A stretch of DNA of 64,000 bases from the NCBI GenBank assembly GCA_022266195.1, contig WHVY01000005.1:6014001-6078000 (forward strand), given 5' to 3'. A program made the position numbers and the translations under genes. Position 1 is the stretch's first letter, and every line of letters begins with the position of its first letter. This stretch comes from Tetranychus cinnabarinus (taxonomy: Eukaryota; Arthropoda; Arachnida; Trombidiformes; Tetranychidae). The notes under the pieces are model-generated. The model searched no databases. It worked only from the letters and a program-made list of their open reading frames with translations, and was not told the origin of the DNA. Of this stretch, positions 49,959 through 63,390 are shown piece by piece.

Positions 49959-51104
49959 TTAAGAGAGCAAATATTTACTTGTCTTTTCCCACAGTCTAAT
50001 CATGAAAGGTTCCCAATCAGGTACATCACCAATATCACCAATAATGTATGGTGAAGGTCGTTTCTCTGAGGATGACTTTAACCATTTTCTCAAATCATTT
50101 GGATCATAAGTAAATTTAAAGTTAATTGGTTGGTGGCGAATGGGCAAGTGCGCAAGTAAAATTCCAGTTATGAATAAATCATCAATCCAAATGAAGGGTT
50201 TAACGGAAGTTGCAATATTATAAACATCTTGAATAACATCAGGTGTTACAAAATAACCAATGCCAGAGCAATAAGCAGGTAAAACATCATACGGATATTC
50301 ATTATGAGATAACCTCCATTTGCCTTTTCGTTTAACTGAAATACCAGCAGGAAACAGGGAGCAGCTAATTATGCCTGTTGGTGGTTGACCATTGGACGAG
50401 TGGAAGGTTGATTTGAGGAAGCCAACAACACGAAAAATATCAACATAAGCATCATCATCAATCTTCATGACGAATTTGGCGCCACGGCAAAAGGTTAAAA
50501 CCCATTTGTAGCCCATCAAGTGTTTGTACGTTAAATTAGCATAGGTGTCTGCAAAGTTGCCTTGAACCAGGTCACCAAATTGACTCGATTCAGAATCAAT
50601 TGAGGACTGTAAAGACGATGAATTAGTTAAACCAAGAAGAAAGATAACCTTTATTCCAAGAAGATGTTGAACATGACGAGAAGCCCAAGTTGATCGGATA
50701 ATGCGTCTTTTATCAAAATTTAATGGAGCAGAATGAACAAACGCTAATAGGTTAATTTCATTTGATGATGAATCTGGTGTTGATAAGTTGCTTGATGGTG
50801 AACATTTGAGGGGACAATTTTTGATAAAAGTAAAATCATCCATATCCAGTAACCTGGAAAGATTATTTCTGTCTGGATCATCTTCATCAACTTTATAAAC
50901 AGCTCGTGGAAAGATTTTTTTCACTTTGAAAGGTTTAATTTTCTTTTTTCTTTCACTTAATCCAGTTGAGTTATTTGAGAGAAAAGTTTCTTCATAATCA
51001 AAATTGGACGTCTTCTCGAGAGTCACTTTACTATAAAGATACACAAATGATAAACTAATTGTTGCCACCATCAAAGGATAAAATCGTCGAACCCAGCGGT
51101 TCAT
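49959..51104 (-). CDS. GT31 beta-1,3-galactosyl/N-acetylglucosaminyltransferase, type II membrane protein
   Basis: Family GT31 enzymes add galactose or GlcNAc in beta-1,3 linkage to glycoproteins or glycolipids in the Golgi. One exon, 381 residues, start ATG 51104. Residues about 9-26 form a signal-anchor membrane helix after a short basic cytoplasmic tail, followed by a stem. The catalytic part has RRIIRSTWASR, GDLVQGNFADTYANLTYKHL, the metal- and nucleotide-sugar-binding KIDDDAYVD, AYCSGIGYFVTPDVI and WIDDLFITGILLAHL, all typical of the family in the expected order. All key acidic residues are present, so activity is likely. Donor and acceptor specificity cannot be read from sequence. Confidence 0.92.
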   Translation of the reverse strand: MNRWVRRFYPLMVATISLSFVYLYSKVTLEKTSNFDYEETFLSNNSTGLSERKKKIKPFKVKKIFPRAVYKVDEDDPDRNNLSRLLDMDDFTFIKNCPLKCSPSSNLSTPDSSSNEINLLAFVHSAPLNFDKRRIIRSTWASRHVQHLLGIKVIFLLGLTNSSSLQSSIDSESSQFGDLVQGNFADTYANLTYKHLMGYKWVLTFCRGAKFVMKIDDDAYVDIFRVVGFLKSTFHSSNGQPPTGIISCSLFPAGISVKRKGKWRLSHNEYPYDVLPAYCSGIGYFVTPDVIQDVYNIATSVKPFIWIDDLFITGILLAHLPIRHQPINFKFTYDPNDLRKWLKSSSEKRPSPYIIGDIGDVPDWEPFMIRLWEKTSKYLLS

Positions 51105-54100
51105 TATGGGTCTCGACGGTTACAGTTGCCGAAGTTTATCACAGTAAAACATTCGAGTGAACCAAGCGATTGGAAATTCCATAAAAATAGAATCATTCTG
51201 GATCAGGTTAAGTTGAGGGAGAAATTGTAGTGGAAGAGTAACATTGGGTCAAAAGTGTAAAACCTAAAGAAGATCCAGGTTTACATTTTGAAAGTTTACA
51301 CAATTGAACACTGCCATGAGTACCATTTAACCACATAGTTATAGATGAATTCTCATGACCATCATCAGGTTCAAATTTAATTGTTACTCATGATAACATG
51401 AAGAATGAAATGTTCACAAAAATTAGATGGAATAACGGTTTACTCCGGAAGAATCATCATCATACTAAATGATCACGAGGACCGTACCAAGTTACCAAAA
51501 TGATAAGAGAACCCGTTTTTTCTGGAAAAGATGAAAAGAGAGAAAAGTTAGACTGAGAAATGTAAGAGAGGGAGGCTGAGGGAAGATGAAAAATCAAGGT
51601 GATGATCAAGTTGAAACAGTAATGAGAATTGAGCGTGCTGACCACTGAATCTTGAGGTAGCTCAGTTACCACGGAGGGAGAAAAGCGAGAGACAAGTAGA
51701 AACTACACTTTTTTTTCTGTACCATCTTCATTATCATCATCATGATCGGAATAACAATTACATAAAAGTGAATCAAGGCTTTTTTTTAACTGTTGCAACT
51801 TTAAAAGAGCAAAGTGAATGAAAAAAAGTAAGGAAGTAGATGAATATGATTAAAATTATTCCACAATCAGAAATTTTTGCGCTAATATTGTAATAATATT
51901 GAGGAAATTTGGTTAGATTTCAATTTGTTTCATTGAAAATGGCTGAAATTGGTAAAAGAGTATAAGGTAATGGATTTCTCGGGTTACTTATAATTGAGAT
52001 AATTACCATTTCATATGACTGACCTCTAAATACACAAATGATTATCATAATGGTGAAACTAAATAATTGGACTAGCTCTACTTTTAACATCTGACATTTT
52101 CAAAAATTGATATGACAACGATCACATGTCGATAAACTCGAGTAATGGAAATTTTTTGACAATTTTTCTCGAGAAAAATTCCCTTCTGGTAGCTTACCTT
52201 GAAAGATTACAGATGGCAGATGACGGGAAATGATTGAAGTGATGAAACAATGATTTTATCAACTGCTGATCCAATGAATTGAAATGATTTTGAAATGTAT
52301 GACATAAAGTTTATTACATAATCCAGTGTATAAATAGAGCGAGTTAACAGGTTGACGTTGAACACACTGTGTAAAAATGCAAAAGTTGAATGAGACACTG
52401 TTAGACAATTTTGTCAGTTTTGAATGCAAACAATGGTTAAATATTAATTAAGACTAACACTTGTGGTGTCTTGCTGATCCCTAATGGTTAAGAAGGATCG
52501 TCATCTTTAAATAGAGCTCATCTCACCGATAAAAACAGATACTGAAGTTTTCATTTCTTAAAACACTCAAATCAAGTTTGACTGAAGCAAGGAGTGACTA
52601 CAAGTCAGGCGGGAAAGGTGGCAACAAACAACGCCATCTATAACAGATAAAGATTAAAACGAATGAGATTTACAACTAAAATAAAGGTTTTTTAAGTTTG
52701 ATCATTTTGAAGTAAATCATGTTCAATATTTTTGTTTGTCCCAATTAAATCAATTTGAAAATAATTTTCTCTCGATAACAATCTTTACATGATAAATTGA
52801 TTGTGAGAGAAGGTAAGAAATAGAAATTTAAATTATCTGTTTCATTGTAAAAATTGTTGTTACAATAAGAAAAAGAAAAGATGAATTAATGTTTGAAGCA
52901 AATAAATTACAACCTTTGCAATACTAATCTATGGGAAAAAATCGTTACTTTTCTCACGAAATATTTAACAATTTAAATTATTGATTATCATATTTAAAAG
53001 TTCAATTGACCTTTTGTTACCAAAAACTGTTTTAAACAGACGATTCAAGCCAAAAAGGTAAAGAAACAAGGTAAACAGAAATGATAATGAAGTTGAACAC
53101 AGAGAATTGTTATCAATCAAAGGAACAAAACAAAAACATTTTCAACCTTTTGTCTAAATCACAACCAACTGGAACCTGGTGTAAACACTTAACAGCAATT
53201 AAATTAATAATTTTGTCAAGTCATGAGAATACGAGAGTACAAAAAGATGTACAAAATGTTGTTGATTATCTTGGTAATTATGTGAAGTAAACCAGTTTTA
53301 TTTAAACGAGAATCACAATGAAATAAGCTGAAAATGATATCTTGAACCAGCTATAGATGTGATTGAAATGGTTATTAAAACAATCAGGTTTTGGCAAAAG
53401 TACCAAGTTAACAAGTTAAAGGTAAAATCAGTGAAAACAAATGGAATCAATAAATTGTTAAATGAACAAACAAGTGAAAAATAACCAACAAAATCAATGC
53501 CACTTTTAAATCACTTGAAAATACATTGATAAACGGCAAGTTAGGCAAGTATTTGAACAGAGCAAGTTGCAAGTCAAGTTGTAAAAACATCCATAAGATG
53601 TACGTTTAAACGGCCAACAAATTGGCCATTTAATGAGTAAATATTGTGAATAAATCAATGAATAAACACAATGTTATGAAAACATTTTACATTATTACGA
53701 GAAAAGATTCAAGAATCTTTTTCCCATTCAATTTTATATTGCAATTGAGTCAATTGATGAGTACATTGTTTGCTAATTTTGAAGACTATTAGTTTTACAT
53801 ATTAATACACTGAGTTATCGTTGGATTGTATTTTAAAGGTGATTGATTAAAATTAAAAGCTAAATGCTATTATTTATGACCAATTGATTAAGTTTATGAA
53901 AAACCAACAAACGTCTATAAAATCATGTTGAGTTTCTTTGTATTTTAAGACAATTGGGTTCAGGTTGGAAGGTTAACCAGATTGTTATTGATTAGTTAAC
54001 CTTTTCAAAGACTCGATAAATATGATAACAATTGAATGAATTGCAAGAGGAAAATGAGAGAAAAAACAAGTTTAATTAAATGTGTGTGAAAATTGTGAAA

Positions 54101-56537
54101 TGAACAATTAATTAAAAGGAAAAATTGAATCGTTCATTTCACAAATTCATATAATTTGGGAAACAATGAGTTGATCATTGGATCATTAATCATTAAACTG
54201 GAAACAATCAATTGTATCATGGTTCATCTTTACCATTCTGGCATCAATTAGGAAAAAAATCAAAGGTAAAAACAAAAGGTAAAAATGGTTTTTACTTTCA
54301 GTTGGTCTTTGTGAAGTCAATCTAAATGTTTGACTAAAAGTAAAAGTAAAGTTGATTAGAAGCGCAATTTGATTGTTTCAATGATGGGTTGTTGACTTTG
54401 CTTTTACTGTCAACTTTGACTTCTCGTTGGTCCATCATTTTTTGCTCATCAAATCACTTCCTAATCATTTGTTGACAATCAGTGTTTCTCCGTGTTTTTA
54501 CTCAACATTCTGTTACTTGGTGTAATCACGCTCATTTCTCATCACCAGAAGTTCAGTTTATCCTATGTTTACCTTTTGTCACAATTCATTGGTTTCTTTG
54601 ATTAACTTTTTTTTCCTTCATTTGTCATCACTTGGCAACAGATTGTATTCGTGTTTCTTTTTTGTCCATCAACTTGTACTCACTGAGCGTCAAACAGTTA
54701 TGATTCGCATGATTGCCCGTTAACTGGACAAATGATTGCCGATAGAAACAGATCTTTGACATTAGGAAAACAACGGTTCAACGAATGTCTACTTGTAATC
54801 ACTTTGTATCTCTAACCATTCCTTTGATCATCTTGCATCAACTTTCACCAATCAACCAAATCAACTTTCAACTCTGAGAGGGAAAATTTAAAAACTTTAT
54901 TTTGCGTCAGATTAAAAGGAAACTCAACAGCTTATCATACAGCTTAAACAAATCAAGCTAATCATATTCATAATCGAGATCAGGTTAATAACTCTGAGTT
55001 TTACTGTTGATTTGCTTGAATTATGCCTTTAAATATCAGTTATACTATTAAGAAATCTGTTAGCTCACCAGTTGCAACCTTTTTTTCCCTGAAATAATAT
55101 TTATGCATTAGATAGCGGAGAAAAGTTCATTTTTATTGCATTTAATTTCTCTATGGGCCATTAAATTTCCATCTTTTTTTTACAATCATCACCGTTCTCA
55201 TCATTACCACCATCTCAATTGACTTAAAACCCTTTAACAATTCTGTAAGTAAATAAAGGTTGATGACATGAGGAAGGTAATTCAACAGAATCCTCTTCTA
55301 AGAAGTTAATCTTCATTTTAATGTCTTCATAAGTAAGACAAACTCAAAATTCAAATCTTATTTTCCAGGAAAAGCTTGCAATCAAAATCAATTTTTTTGG
55401 CTTAAAATCAGTTTTCAATTAAATTTCTACAAAAAGGCCAAATAACCAGTTGACTAAGATAACCATTTGCCAACAGTTGAGCTTGAAAAAGGTTGGTGAA
55501 ATGAACAAGTTTGTCAGAAAATTTTCATCTTTTCAGCTTTTCCCTGAGCAAGTAGGAAATGATTGGCACTGGCGATTCCCAGTAAGACATATGCTAACAG
55601 TTTATTGAAATTAACCTGAAACAATTGCCTTAAATAGACGAATCGCTTCCGACAAGAAAAACCAACAATTCGGAGAATCAAAAGCTAATTGAAAACGTGA
55701 ATGAATTCAAATAAATTGTTGAAGTTAATAGTAATTTGAATTAGATTTTGTTGATGAATAAAAGAATGATACTATTAATAAAATTGTTGTCATTAATGCA
55801 TAACTTGTCTGAATTTTCTCGGCAAAATTTCAAGTTCTAAATATAAACTGATTTATTTTGATAATTTACCGAGTCTTTTATATTTTTTTGTTCAAATGAT
55901 GATGATGCTGATGATAGGAATAATAGTGAAAGGTGAGATGTCGTGAGTTAATTTCAGAGAGAATGAAGTGATTAACAATTCAATCATATTTGAGAGGTTC
56001 ATCAGTCATGATAAAGTGAAAAGATGAAGATGAAAGATTTAGATTTAGAGTGAGTCTAGAAAAGTTTCCTCATGATGATGATGTAGGGTGCGATGAACAA
56101 TGTCAGGGTCAACATTGAAAAAGTAAATGAGTTTCATAAGTTAATGATTATTACTACCATTTCAAGTTTTCACTTTAATAGTGATTGCTATTTAATAATA
56201 AGCTTAGGATTTGTAATGAAATACATCCTATTACAAAAATTATCTCCGCATTACCAAGTGTCAATTCAATTTGTTCAGAAATGAAGTGAATTGGAAAGCA
56301 AAGAAGTTTCAAGAAAAATCTTTGGTTTACAAGAGCTGAATGTGAACCAAGTTCACCTGAATTTTATGATGGCAATTAATTGAGTGATGAAATTGCTCGA
56401 TGAAAGTATTACGTTGACATTGTAATTGCATATTATTGATCGCTTATAAATTGAAAGCACAACTTGAAACTTCAACTGTTGACTGTTGATTCAATTGCCT
56501 TTCATTCCTCAAATATCAATGATTTTAAATACAGAAA
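51105..56537. other. Gene-poor region upstream of the GT31 gene
   Basis: About 5.4 kb of AT-rich sequence in which I find no supported gene on either strand. Open frames are short and without motifs. It should include the GT31 promoter near 51105-51400. Confidence 0.45.
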
Positions 56538-56542
56538 ATAAC

Positions 56543-56833
56543 TGTTAGATAACCTTGACTTGTCGGTTAGATAGTCAAGGCAATGGTGCAATCATTACGT
56601 CCCCTAGTTCACCTTCTAGTACTTTCTAGATTAGCCATTGATGGCGTAATCCATACATATAAATAGAGTAGCCATCAATGGCACATTAACCAGTCTATCT
56701 CCTTTACCCTAACTCTCCACTTCACCTATTGTAAATACCTATTGATTATATATTAAAGTGTATTAACCTAAACCGACTGGCTCCAGTCGTTAGCTACTAA
56801 CGTAGCTACAAACCAACTCGCGATTCACTCACA
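56543..56833. mobile_element. Solo LTR of an LTR retrotransposon
   Basis: A 291 bp element that starts TGTTAGATAACC and ends ATTCACTCACA (TG...CA termini), flanked on both sides by the 5-bp direct repeat ATAAC (56538-56542 and 56834-56838). It is less AT-rich than its surroundings and contains a TATAAATAGAG box at about 56660, consistent with an LTR promoter. No internal retrotransposon sequence (primer-binding site, polyprotein) adjoins it, so it is a solo LTR left by recombination. Length would suit a Ty1/copia-like element (inference). Confidence 0.8.
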
Positions 56834-56838
56834 ATAAC

Positions 56839-58287
56839 AAAAGAGATAAAATTTCAAATGAAAATGCTTCGAGCTGAATAGTTCAGAGAAATATCATCAA
56901 TTGAATCATTGAATCTCTTTGAAATGATTTATAAGTATAATAATAGCAAAGTAGAGGAAACAAAATTGAAAAGGTAAGGTTAGCACATTGAGTAATGTTG
57001 CGATGCTATATCATTGTAATGGTTGGAACCTTGAAAAAGAGTGAAAAATAAGGTAAAATAAGGTAAAATAAGAAACACAATTTAAATGATAATATGTTAA
57101 TGGGCGAAATGATTAATATTTTGGAGAGAAAAGAAGAGAAAAAATCTATTTTTATTGTAAATGAATAAGATTTTTAAAGGAATAATTATTCAGTTTTACT
57201 TGAAAGGTTCATGATAAATGTTTTTAAACGAACAGATTGAAAGGTGGAAATAAGGAAAATTAATAATACATTCTAGATTACAGATTCATATATTTCAATT
57301 GTATTTCAATACAATTGAAATTGAATCTTGAGATGGTCAAAGGATCAAAAATGGAAGTCAAAATAGGATTCAATTTTAACTGAACATGAAGCTAAAGTAA
57401 CTCAAGATTGGCGACTAAAATTGAATGGAAAGGTAATCTTGAAATGAGTTGAATAACAAGTGCTACAGTCTTTTTGCTAAGTGGTATAGATATCAAGATA
57501 ATGGTCAATTAACATAGAGAAAGGTTAAACATTAATATTTAAAAGGTGAGCAACGTTCAAATAATGAGAAGTTGATTGTGGAGAGTTAAAGAAATGTTTA
57601 AATGTGATCATGATAATGATGATTGAAGGAGAAAAGGCCAAAAAAAATGAAGAAGCTACAGTTGAGGCCAAGATGGTAGAGAAGATGAGAATGATAAAGG
57701 AAAAAGTTGCTTTTGCAAACTCTGAAAAAAACAAGATATGCTGGTCTAATTGCAATAAACATGGAGATTTTTTTCTGTTTGACAAGCATGAAAATTTTAT
57801 ACCTATTGAGATTCATTAATGGTGCGGGCTGAAAATGCAACGAAGCGAATCGAAAATGGGAGAAGATAGCAAAAAGGTTGAAATCCTCTTAATTAGCATC
57901 TAACATGTCAATTAAATCGTCTCATCACGTTTACATATACATGGAAGACTCAAGACGAGATAAAAGCCTAGATTATGCAAAAACAGGTAAAAAGGCGAAG
58001 AAAAAGTTTACCAAATATTAGAATTTCACTTTTTTATTTTCTTCAAACGCTTTTTTCATCTTCTTTTTTTGCTATCTATTGGTATGTTTCAAGATGATGA
58101 ATAGAGTTAATTGAAGCTAAAAAAGATTAATTGTATTTATATTAACATTAGCATGTAATTTGCATCATCATTAGCAATTTGACAGTTTACTTAGTTCTAG
58201 TGTTGACAATGAGTTTACTTTAATCAACATTAATGGCAAGAGTTGGCTTACCTTGCGGTTTGTCGCTTAAGCTTGGTGTTGTTGGTA
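56839..58287. other. Intergenic DNA downstream of Vps39
   Basis: No gene recognised. Contains a perfect palindrome at 57293-57320 and a short tandem AAAATAAGGT repeat near 57053-57072. The Vps39 3' UTR should lie near 58100-58287. Overlapping open frames on both strands at 57525-57840 reflect composition rather than genes. Confidence 0.45.
57293..57320. repeat. Perfect 12-bp-arm palindrome
   Basis: TTTCAATTGTAT, a 4-nt spacer TTCA, then ATACAATTGAAA: both arms are exact reverse complements. Possible hairpin or dyad binding site. Confidence 0.75.
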
Positions 58288-61200
58288 TTACCAAATTACT
58301 CGTCGATCTTTACACGAGTAATGTACAAGATCTCCATTAGGATAACGTAGGAAGGCACTGGAATGAAAAGAGGCATTTCCATTAATAGAAGTGTTTATTA
58401 AGTAATTAAGAGAAAGATAATGACGTTTATTGTTCATTAAATATTCATTTTTTGTATAATGACTTAATCAACAAGTAATGAAAGTAAAGACAAACCTGGT
58501 TCCAATGCGTTTTTGACACTCTTTACAGCGATCTGAATCTTCGACTATAATTTTGTACTCTTGGTGAAGCTTGAGACGAGCTTGTTGGACGGCCAAGTGT
58601 TGAGTTAACAGTAAATTTCGATACATAAGGCCATCATGACGTTCTTTGATTAGGTTTATAGTAGCAGTTTCCAGGAAGGTTCGGATCGATGAGATATAAA
58701 TGGTTGAAGGTAAAATGTCTAAAGCACGAATCGGATCAATTTTGATTGCGTGAGCTTTCAATAGGCGCAAGGCTTCATTCAAATTTTGTTGATAAATGTC
58801 AGCCGTCATTTCATAGTGCCAGGCAACGGCTGAGTTAATTGAATTTGCTTCGGACGGTTGAGTAACATATAACTTCAATAGAATCAGGAAAACCTAAGAA
58901 AGATATAAAAATGAAAAGAATCTTTTATTAATGGAAATGAAAATTCAAAATTTATGTTGATTGTTAATTATTCAAAGTCTATTTTTGCTTTTTTGTGGAT
59001 TTGTTAACATGTCCATGAAAGAAGTAGATTCAATTGAATCTTAAATAGTAAATTTTTCAATTTAATTTGCATTGTGATTAATCTTCAACTTTGACAGTTT
59101 TATTTTGTTTCACTTTACCATGTCAGTGGATAAGTTTACCTTTAGCTGTATATTGCTTTTATTTTGCCTTTCATTTCATTTCAACTGACATTTCAGGGAT
59201 AATATTATTTTATATCAAAATGTGGTTCCTGTCAATCTTGAAATGTTTGAAAACCTGACTTTTTTCTCGTATATTTTCAATATTATGTTGAGTCGGAAGA
59301 TTTGGATATTTTCCTCTATATCTTGGTAAAGATGGTAAGTAATCAAACTTACAAAGGTAATCTGAATAATAAAATCATTGGTTACTAACCAGTTGCTGGA
59401 TTTTTCAATGTACAATAAAAACGAAAAGGTTTACTACAAGAGAAACTATTTATACTTTAATTATCATGGAACATGATTAATTAAATAGCTCTCATACTCT
59501 AATGATGCTTCGATTTATGATCGTTTGATTGAAGTTGCTAGGAAAGGAGTGATGATTGGAAATTAGCTTTGAATGTAGCTAGGATTGAAGTAGCAACAAG
59601 ATAATTTGATTTATTTAAAGAAGCAAATATTATGATCAAAGTACCCTTAATGAAAACTGCTCCCAATAATAAATTGTTGGATGCAGGGAGAGAGATATTT
59701 CAACGTAGGCTGAGGTTAATGAGTTGAATTGATAGAGGTTGAAATATTGGAATAAAGGGGTTTGAATGAAATTTGAAAATTGATGTTCCAATACTTACAT
59801 CTTTATTATTGGGATTGTCTTTGTTGTAAGTTTTAATGCAATATTGTTCAGCCTTTTCGTAGTCATGAAGATATTGAGCGTAAATTGCCAAAGCGTCTTC
59901 ATGATTACCCATTTTACCCGAAACTATTGCTCTTTCTTCCCAAAGTTCATCGTTAAGCAAAAATATGGACAAGGTTTCAGTGGAATAATTGTTGGATGTT
60001 TCCAAAAAGGTTAACAATTTTCTCCTAGTATCTCCAAGATCTCCGGGTTCTTGTCCAGCAGGTAAGGGAAGTTGCCCTTCAGGTAAAGATACCAAGTATT
60101 CCTCTCTTAAAGCTTTCACTTTTTCACGGTATTTATTGGCTAAAATGTTGTGAAACATTGCAGTTTTATCTTTCCAAATTGAAATGATATGCTCAAGATA
60201 TGGGATAATAAGATCAGGACAAATTTTTTGTAAATATTCAAGAACAGCTTCACGGGGAAGAGCCTCTGTTTCAGCAGTATCTTCAGTAAATATACGTAAT
60301 CCATCAGTGGGATGATCTTTAAGTACCCATTCAGAATATTCAAAGATTAAATTTAAACTTGTTTCTCCCAAATGTTGAAGATATTGAATTGTTCTTTCAT
60401 GGCCAGGCAATGATGAGTTTGGCTGTTTGGCTTGAGCAAAAAGTAAATCTAAGGCTTTACGGTGGAGTCCACGAGTTTGATAAAAAATAATCAAATCACC
60501 ATATTTGTGGTATTTTTTCAACCATGTTTCACTTTCTTGTAGATGACAATGGTTGTCTGGTAGGCGAACCAATGATGAGACTAGAGCATCATTAGTTTGT
60601 AAGTAACACTTAAGTAAAGTTGTGTCCACAATTTCCAATAATTTGTCACGAGATTTGAGATATTGCTTGAAAGATGGTGACGAATTTGTTGATGATTCAG
60701 AGATATTTGAAGAGATTGGATGATTTATGGGTTTGTTGGTGTTATAGCCTGGTGGAGAATTTTCAGTGTCTTCGTTGAGCTTTTGAAGTTTTTTCTTGAA
60801 CTCGAGAAGATAATCAATCAAGGCAAATATGCCTGCTTCAAAGTCAGCTCCTTTGAAAACAGGAGGCTCATGTGGATACTCGAGCTCATTACGAAAATCC
60901 TCCGGGAGAAAACCAGGGAAGAAACCAATTACAAGGGATGGATGAGTTTCCAATTTGAGAAATAGATCCATAGCTTTAACGAATTCCTTTTTACAAAAAT
61001 AATCAAAAGCTTGGAGATTTTCAATTTGAGAAATTATCATCTCTTTGCGTTTCACTGATTCTGATGCATCAGAATCGAAATCTGGGGACATGTACACCAA
61101 TTGTTTAGCCAAGTCAAACTCTTTACTTTGAATCAATTGAGAAGTTTGCTGGTCAATTGGACGAGCAACTAGACAATATAAATCTTTATTTGAGCAGACA

Positions 61201-62332
61201 AACAAGAATCCTTTCTTGTCTCCACATTTGAAAAGGTGCTTTAGCTTTCCAGTTGTGGTACTGGCAAGTTCATCGATTTTTTGAATCAATAGTCGAGGAT
61301 CAGCTGTGCGTATTTCCACCATGTTATTAGGTAAAAGAGCAATTAAATAGGGTGAATCTTCAACCATTGCAATGGGACAATCAGACCAGGTTACTGGACA
61401 TTTAAGGATAGGTTTGGCAACTTGATCGAGAAAGAATGTTTTCTCGTCAATTCCAACAGCAAATCTATCACCTTCTAGAGATGTCACAATTGGTTCCGGG
61501 TATTTTCCGAGAGGAAAAAGTTCTGTTTTATTTCCTGAAACTGATATCATACAGTATTCATTGCGAAAACCAACACAAAGTGATTCCGAGCACCAAGCAA
61601 TTACTTTGGGTGTATCAGGAACGTTTATATCTGGAGCTAGCTCTAAAAATTTGTCGTTTTTCCAATAGAAAAACATCAGTTTTCTTTTGACGACAACGCA
61701 CAATCTTAATGTGTATTGAATGTCTCCTAAAGCATAGAATGAAAGAATAAATAAAAATTAAACTAAAAGATAACGATAAAGGGAGGCAAACAAAAAAAAG
61801 GTCATGCTATCAAAGTGTTTTCCAACTATCATTTATCTAGTAATCATCAATCAAATTTTCAACCCACCAGTTAATGTTTGAAGTTTTTGTACATTTATAA
61901 CAAAGAGGGTGGCTCCTTTGGTCTTTTGCAAGCATGATATTAATGGTGAAACGACTTTATCTAGATCATGAACATTGATGAGATTGTCATAAAGGCTGAT
62001 AATCAAATGAAATTCGGGAACACCAGCAACTTGGATGATCGGTTTTTTTGTAAAGGCCTTGTTGGATCGCAATAGTTGCACATCAAACTTGAGCTCTAAA
62101 AAATCACAAAATAAGAAAAATTGAATAAGTATCCGATTAAAACACAAGCATACAAAGTGCTTAATTGATTAACTTGACAAAATTCACCTTTGGTTGGTTT
62201 AAGGACCAGTTTAAACAATAAAAGGTTACCCTGTTTGGTTCCAACAAGTAGATGATCTCCATAAGCATGCATACATTCAATGTCCAAAGGATAATTTTTA
62301 AGAATAGGAGCTACTCGGTAGATTTCCAACAT
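58288..62332 (-). CDS. Vps39: Vps39 / Vam6, HOPS complex subunit
   Basis: Vps39 is the Rab7-binding HOPS tethering subunit acting at late endosomes and lysosomes. Five minus-strand exons: 62188-62332, 61868-62095, 59799-61726, 58496-58893 and 58288-58357, 922 residues (human about 880). The N-terminal CNH domain begins with VAPILKNYPLDIEC and LLVGTKQGNLLLFKL. Middle landmarks are VPDTPKVIAWCSESLCVGF, DTTLLKCYLQTNDALV, GLHRKALDLL, GHERTIQYLQHLG, EYSEWVLKD and ERAIVSGKMGNHEDALAIY, the clathrin-repeat region. The C-terminus has CKECQKRIG and, across the last splice, AFLRYPNGDLVHYSC, the zinc-binding Vps39 domain. All joins keep phase. The last exon is only 70 bp and is easily missed. Intron 4 (58894-59798) is about 900 bp with no other content seen. 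Identity is certain by colinear motifs. Confidence 0.95.
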
Positions 62333-63165
62333 AATAATTGACCAGATTAAACAAATAGGTAAAAAAATTAACAGAAAAACGGTCAGAGAATTGAATAATT
62401 AGACACATTGATTAAAAACAAAAAAGGAAAGTAGTTTTTTCAATCAAAACAATTTTCCCTTTCATTGGCGAAAAATTATTCTATCACAACAAAAAGCTAA
62501 CTCCATCTAGAGATTGGCAAACAAAACAACTGAAAGGCAATTGAATCAAAATCTCAAAACTTGTCAACTGAATACTCAATCGATTCAAAGCTTGAAATTA
62601 ATCAAGAGAAATAATTTAATTACGACAGCATCAATGCGAATTAAATTAAAAATATTTAAAATAGCATATCGAAAGCTCAGACTACACTGTTTGCAGTAAA
62701 TTTAGTAAAAGATCAAATTGTTAATTTTGCCCCAAACAGTTGCTTATAAACAAGATTTGTTCTTGAAAAGTCAAATCTCTTGTCATTAATGACATACTGG
62801 CTCGTACATTAGTTTGAGCTACAGAGCTGTAACAATTTACAAAATTCAAACCCGATTGAAAAACTATGAAAAAGCCTGTCAACTATAATAATATTGTTTT
62901 CATCAAACAACATATTTTAATATTAGGCGCGCTTCAAGATCATATAATTTACCAGCTGTGTGAGTAGCAGGAATTATCAGCACACTTATATATTAACAAT
63001 TATCTGATATTTCTTGTTACAAGTTCTTGTTCTTGTATTTCAAGTTTGTTTCATTGCTTGGTTCATAATAAACTGTTCATCGCTGAATAATTCTTCGACA
63101 TTTGGCCTTTTTATGACTTCAAGCTTCATCTTTTTTCACATTCTTCGTCTTTTAAAGTTGATGAA
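62333..63165. other. Divergent intergenic region between Vps39 and the F-box gene
   Basis: About 830 bp that must include the Vps39 promoter (left) and the 5' end of the F-box gene (right). No exon, RNA gene or repeat seen. Confidence 0.45.
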
Positions 63166-63390
63166 ATGAATATCGATAAATTGCCTGATGACTGCTTATT
63201 ATATATTTTCAATCTTTTCAATAGATTTGAAACTCTTATGGATTGTGCTGAAGGTAAATATAGTTTTCATCTCAATTAACATTGTTCCTATGCTTTGAAA
63301 ACCCTACTAATTGTCTTTAACTATCAACAGTCTGTGAAAGATGGAAATACTTGGTTCTCGAAAGATTACACAATGTTAAATACTTGACAG
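63166..63390 (+). CDS. F-box protein, 5' exons only (possibly a fragment)
   Basis: F-box proteins are substrate receptors of SCF ubiquitin ligases. Exon 1 (63166-63253) encodes MNIDKLPDDCLLYIFNLFNR and continues to DCAE; exon 2 (63331-63390) continues VCERWKYLVLERLHNVKYLT, a complete F-box with the LPDDCLLYIF and VCERW landmarks. Exon 2 ends in phase 1 at a GTGAGT donor. A coding-like stretch follows at about 63435-63522 (RGYPASYTIFFEDDDRLMEL), but its candidate acceptor does not match the phase. After that the sequence becomes extremely AT-rich and nothing coding is seen to the window end. Either the next exon lies outside or the locus is a truncated copy. Substrate-binding part unknown. Confidence 0.6.

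Noticed and set aside
57525..57840. Overlapping open frames on both strands
   Set aside because: Three mutually exclusive frames in one low-complexity stretch; none has a motif.
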